Shown: positions 62,402 through 64,000 of the stretch, in pieces
Layout of the letters: the number at the start of each line of letters is the position of its first letter
Numbering within the stretch: the stretch's first letter is position 1
Assembly: GCF_019697375.1 (NCBI RefSeq)
Contig: NZ_JAHCDI010000004.1
Coordinates: 2,963,324 to 3,027,323 of the forward strand
Length of the DNA: 64,000 nt
Origin: Micromonospora tarapacensis
GTDB taxonomy: Bacteria; Actinomycetota; Actinomycetes; Mycobacteriales; Micromonosporaceae
Direction: 5' to 3'
The notes under the pieces: model-generated
The model's input: only the letters and a program-made list of their open reading frames with translations
What the model was told of the DNA's origin: nothing
Database searches by the model: none
Made by a program: the position numbers and the translations under genes

Positions 62402-62430
62402 GGGCCGGCGACCACTCGGGTCGCCGGCCC
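62402..62430. terminator. bidirectional terminator in the glycan locus
   Basis: GGGCCGGCGACC (62402-62413) pairs perfectly with GGTCGCCGGCCC (62419-62430) around a 5-nt loop, between convergent stops at 62374 and 62447. Confidence 0.85.
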
Positions 62431-62446
62431 CGCCGGTCCGAGCGGC

Positions 62447-63571
62447 TCAGCGGCGGATACCCGCCCATTCATGGTGCCGCCGCACTGTGGACAGGATGAA
62501 GTCCACCACCCGGCGCGAGGTGTCCGGCACTCGATAATCGGACGGGCAGGGCACCCCGTCGGCGGCGACCTGCGACACGGTGACTTCCACCGCCTCCACC
62601 ACGCCGCCTGGATCCAGGCCGGTCATGATGATGCCGCCGGCATCGAGCGCCTCGGGACGTTCGATCGACTCCCGCAGGGTGACCGCCGGAAAGCCGAGGA
62701 TCGCCGACTCCTCGCTGATGGTCCCGCTGTCCGACAGGGTGCAGAACGCGCGGGTCTGCAGGTGAACATAGTCGATCAGGCCGAACGGCTCGTGGAACGC
62801 GATGCCGTCGAGCACGGTCGCGTCGGGGGCCAGGGCCTCGATCCGCTTACGGGTACGCGGGTGGGTGGAGACCAGCACCGGATGGCCCCAGCGGTCCCGA
62901 ACGGCGGCCAGGCAGTCGAGCAGCCGCCGCAGCCGGGCCGGCTGGTCGACATTCTCCTCTCGGTGGGCACTGACCAGGACGTACCGGCCCGGGGTCAGGT
63001 CGAGTTGGCTGAGGATCCGAGAGCTCTCGATCTCCGGCTTGTAGTGCTCCAGCACCTCACGCATCGGCGAGCCGGTGTGCAGGATGCGCCGTGGATGCAG
63101 ACCCTCGGCGAGCAGGTTCCGTCGGGCGTGCTCGGTGTAGACGAGGTTGAAGTCGGCGACGTGGTCGACCAGCCGGCGGTTCGTCTCCTCCGGCACGTTC
63201 AGGTCGAAACAGCGGTTGCCGGCCTCCATGTGGTAGACCGGTACCCGCATCCGGCGCGCCATCAGCGCGGCGATGCAACTGTTGGTGTCCCCGAGCACCA
63301 GCAGGGCATCCGGCCGCAGCTCGGCGATTGCCGCCTCCACCCCGACCAGCACACCACCCAGCACCCGCCCCAGAGAGGACGTGTCCACCCGCAGGAAGCG
63401 GTCCGGCGGCCGCAGTCGCAGCTCGGTGAAGAAGACGTCCGAGAGCGTACTGTCCCAGTTCTGCCCGGTGTGTACCAGCACATGGTCGACGGTACGATCC
63501 AGTCTGGCCAGCACCCTAGACAGCCGGATGATCTCCGGCCGGGTACCGACGACGGTCATCACCCTGGTCAT
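62447..63571 (-). CDS. UDP-N-acetylglucosamine 2-epimerase (non-hydrolysing, WecB/FnlC type)
   Basis: A 374-residue GT-B-fold epimerase. It begins MTRVMTVVGTRPEIIRLSRVLARLD and has VHTGQNWDSTLSDVFFTELRLRPPD, LLVLGDTNSCIAALMARRMRVPVYHMEAGNRCFDLNVPEETNRRLVDHVAD, VSAHREENVD and SDSGTISEESAILGFPAVTLRESIERPEA, all typical of the WecB family. Because it follows a WbjC/Cap5F-type reductase gene it is more likely the FnlC/Cap5G/WbjD 2-epimerase that completes UDP-N-acetyl-L-fucosamine than a housekeeping WecB. GGAG precedes the ATG at 63571. The upstream reductase ends 43 bases before. Confidence 0.92.
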   Translation of the reverse strand: MTRVMTVVGTRPEIIRLSRVLARLDRTVDHVLVHTGQNWDSTLSDVFFTELRLRPPDRFLRVDTSSLGRVLGGVLVGVEAAIAELRPDALLVLGDTNSCIAALMARRMRVPVYHMEAGNRCFDLNVPEETNRRLVDHVADFNLVYTEHARRNLLAEGLHPRRILHTGSPMREVLEHYKPEIESSRILSQLDLTPGRYVLVSAHREENVDQPARLRRLLDCLAAVRDRWGHPVLVSTHPRTRKRIEALAPDATVLDGIAFHEPFGLIDYVHLQTRAFCTLSDSGTISEESAILGFPAVTLRESIERPEALDAGGIIMTGLDPGGVVEAVEVTVSQVAADGVPCPSDYRVPDTSRRVVDFILSTVRRHHEWAGIRR

Positions 63572-63614
63572 CGACCACTCCGTCCCGCGACCGGCCCGAC
63601 CATCGTGTCGCCGG

Positions 63615-64000
63615 TCATGCCAGCGCCTCCGCCGGTTCCCGCCGCTCGCTCTCGACCGGCTCGGCGTACGTGTCGGGCCGCTCCGGATCGAACAACTCGT
63701 TCACCCAGAAGAGGGTCAGCAGCTCGCCGCGGCCGGTGTTGACGATCTTGTGAATCCACATCGTCGGCATGTCCACCACCACCGGGGAGTCGCCGTCGAC
63801 CGGAAATCGGACAACCTCGTCGTGGCCGACCCGGCGCAGGCTGATCTCGGCGCTGCCGCGGAGGACAGCGAAGCGCTCCACCTTGGCCAGGTGGAAGTGC
63901 TCCCCTCGGGTCACCTCGGGGTGGGAGGTGGAGCAGAACGTCTGCCCCTGCCCACCGTGGGACTTCACCACCTCGGTCAACTCGCCCCGCGGGTCCGCAT
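63615..64000 (-). CDS. WbjC/FnlB/Cap5F-type reductase, C-terminal part
   Basis: The minus-strand frame is open to the window edge; the visible 127 residues (beginning DPRGELTEVVKSHGGQGQTF and continuing STSHPEVTRGEHFHLAKVERFAVLRGSAEISLRRVG) match the C-terminal cupin domain of the bifunctional UDP-2-acetamido-2,6-dideoxyhexos-4-ulose epimerase/reductase (Cap5F, WbjC, FnlB). The metal ligand H-x-H is in GEHFHLAKVE; the end has VDMPTMWIHKIVNTGRGELLTLFWVNELFDPERPDTY. It acts just before the 2-epimerase in UDP-L-FucNAc synthesis. The N-terminal reductase domain, and probably the FnlA dehydratase gene, lie outside the window. Confidence 0.88.
   Translation of the reverse strand, partial: ADPRGELTEVVKSHGGQGQTFCSTSHPEVTRGEHFHLAKVERFAVLRGSAEISLRRVGHDEVVRFPVDGDSPVVVDMPTMWIHKIVNTGRGELLTLFWVNELFDPERPDTYAEPVESERREPAEALA

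Overview
The window is about 64 kb of very GC-rich DNA with strong G/C preference at third codon positions, frequent GTG starts and actinomycete-type gene families (SigB/F-type sigma factor, XRE-DUF5753/DUF397 pair, DUF6343, GPP34 protein, sdhCAB of the actinobacterial b-type, CebR-type operators, DUF3516 helicase). This suggests a filamentous actinomycete, most likely Micromonosporaceae (Micromonospora-like). No rRNA, tRNA, insertion sequence, prophage or CRISPR array was seen.

Layout. 0-13 kb: small hypothetical and membrane proteins, an MscS-type TM-helix protein, a PAS/GAF/SpoIIE/HATPase stress-signalling protein, a renalase-like flavoprotein, a secreted GH6-CBM2 cellulase behind a CebR-like operator, a YflT/GSP17M-like protein, a MarR-pirin operon, and a sigma-70 factor. 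13-17 kb: a permease-GNAT translationally coupled pair, a GOLPH3-like protein and an XRE/DUF397 regulator pair. 17-21 kb: a dispersed inverted repeat, an hrpB helicase broken by two frameshifts, and a PP2C phosphatase. 21-24 kb: a secreted CBM4-GH9-CBM2 cellulase with a perfect CebR operator, so the two cellulases probably form one cellobiose-responsive regulon. 24-26.5 kb: a cupin-like/XRE/GNAT island. 26.5-38 kb: housekeeping enzymes (LLM oxidoreductase, aldehyde dehydrogenase, GDSL lipoprotein, PAC2 protein, exonuclease III, a sortase with a cell-surface partner, TrmB, DUF3516 helicase). 38-42 kb: an LPXTG surface protein, a hypothetical protein, a DUF559-type endonuclease-like gene flanked on both sides by related palindromes, a deaminase, and a second copy of the dispersed repeat. 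42-50 kb: hrpA, and a LysR gene divergent from sdhCAB. 50-57 kb: beta-lactamase-fold protein, NAPE-PLD-like hydrolase, dGTPase and Tex with an RG-rich tail. 57-64 kb: a glycan locus.

The glycan locus has a phosphoglycosyltransferase, PLP aminotransferase, hexapeptide acetyltransferase and membrane 4,6-dehydratase on the + strand. This is the PglC/E/D/F set expected for a UDP-diacetylbacillosamine-like sugar and its transfer to undecaprenyl phosphate. It converges on a minus-strand pair (non-hydrolysing UDP-GlcNAc 2-epimerase and the C-terminal part of a WbjC/Cap5F-type reductase) typical of UDP-N-acetyl-L-fucosamine synthesis, which continues beyond the window.

A cross-cutting observation is that five genes (DUF6401-like, hrpB twice, GDSL lipoprotein, sortase, LysR) carry single-base frameshifts, each at a G/C homopolymer. 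Restoring one base (removing one in LysR) recovers a complete family-like protein every time. Residual sequencing error is a more economical explanation than six independent gene deaths. The most unusual non-coding features are two families of long palindromic repeats (17.3/42.1 kb and 40.4/41.4 kb) and a palindrome-rich gap at 57.0-57.2 kb.
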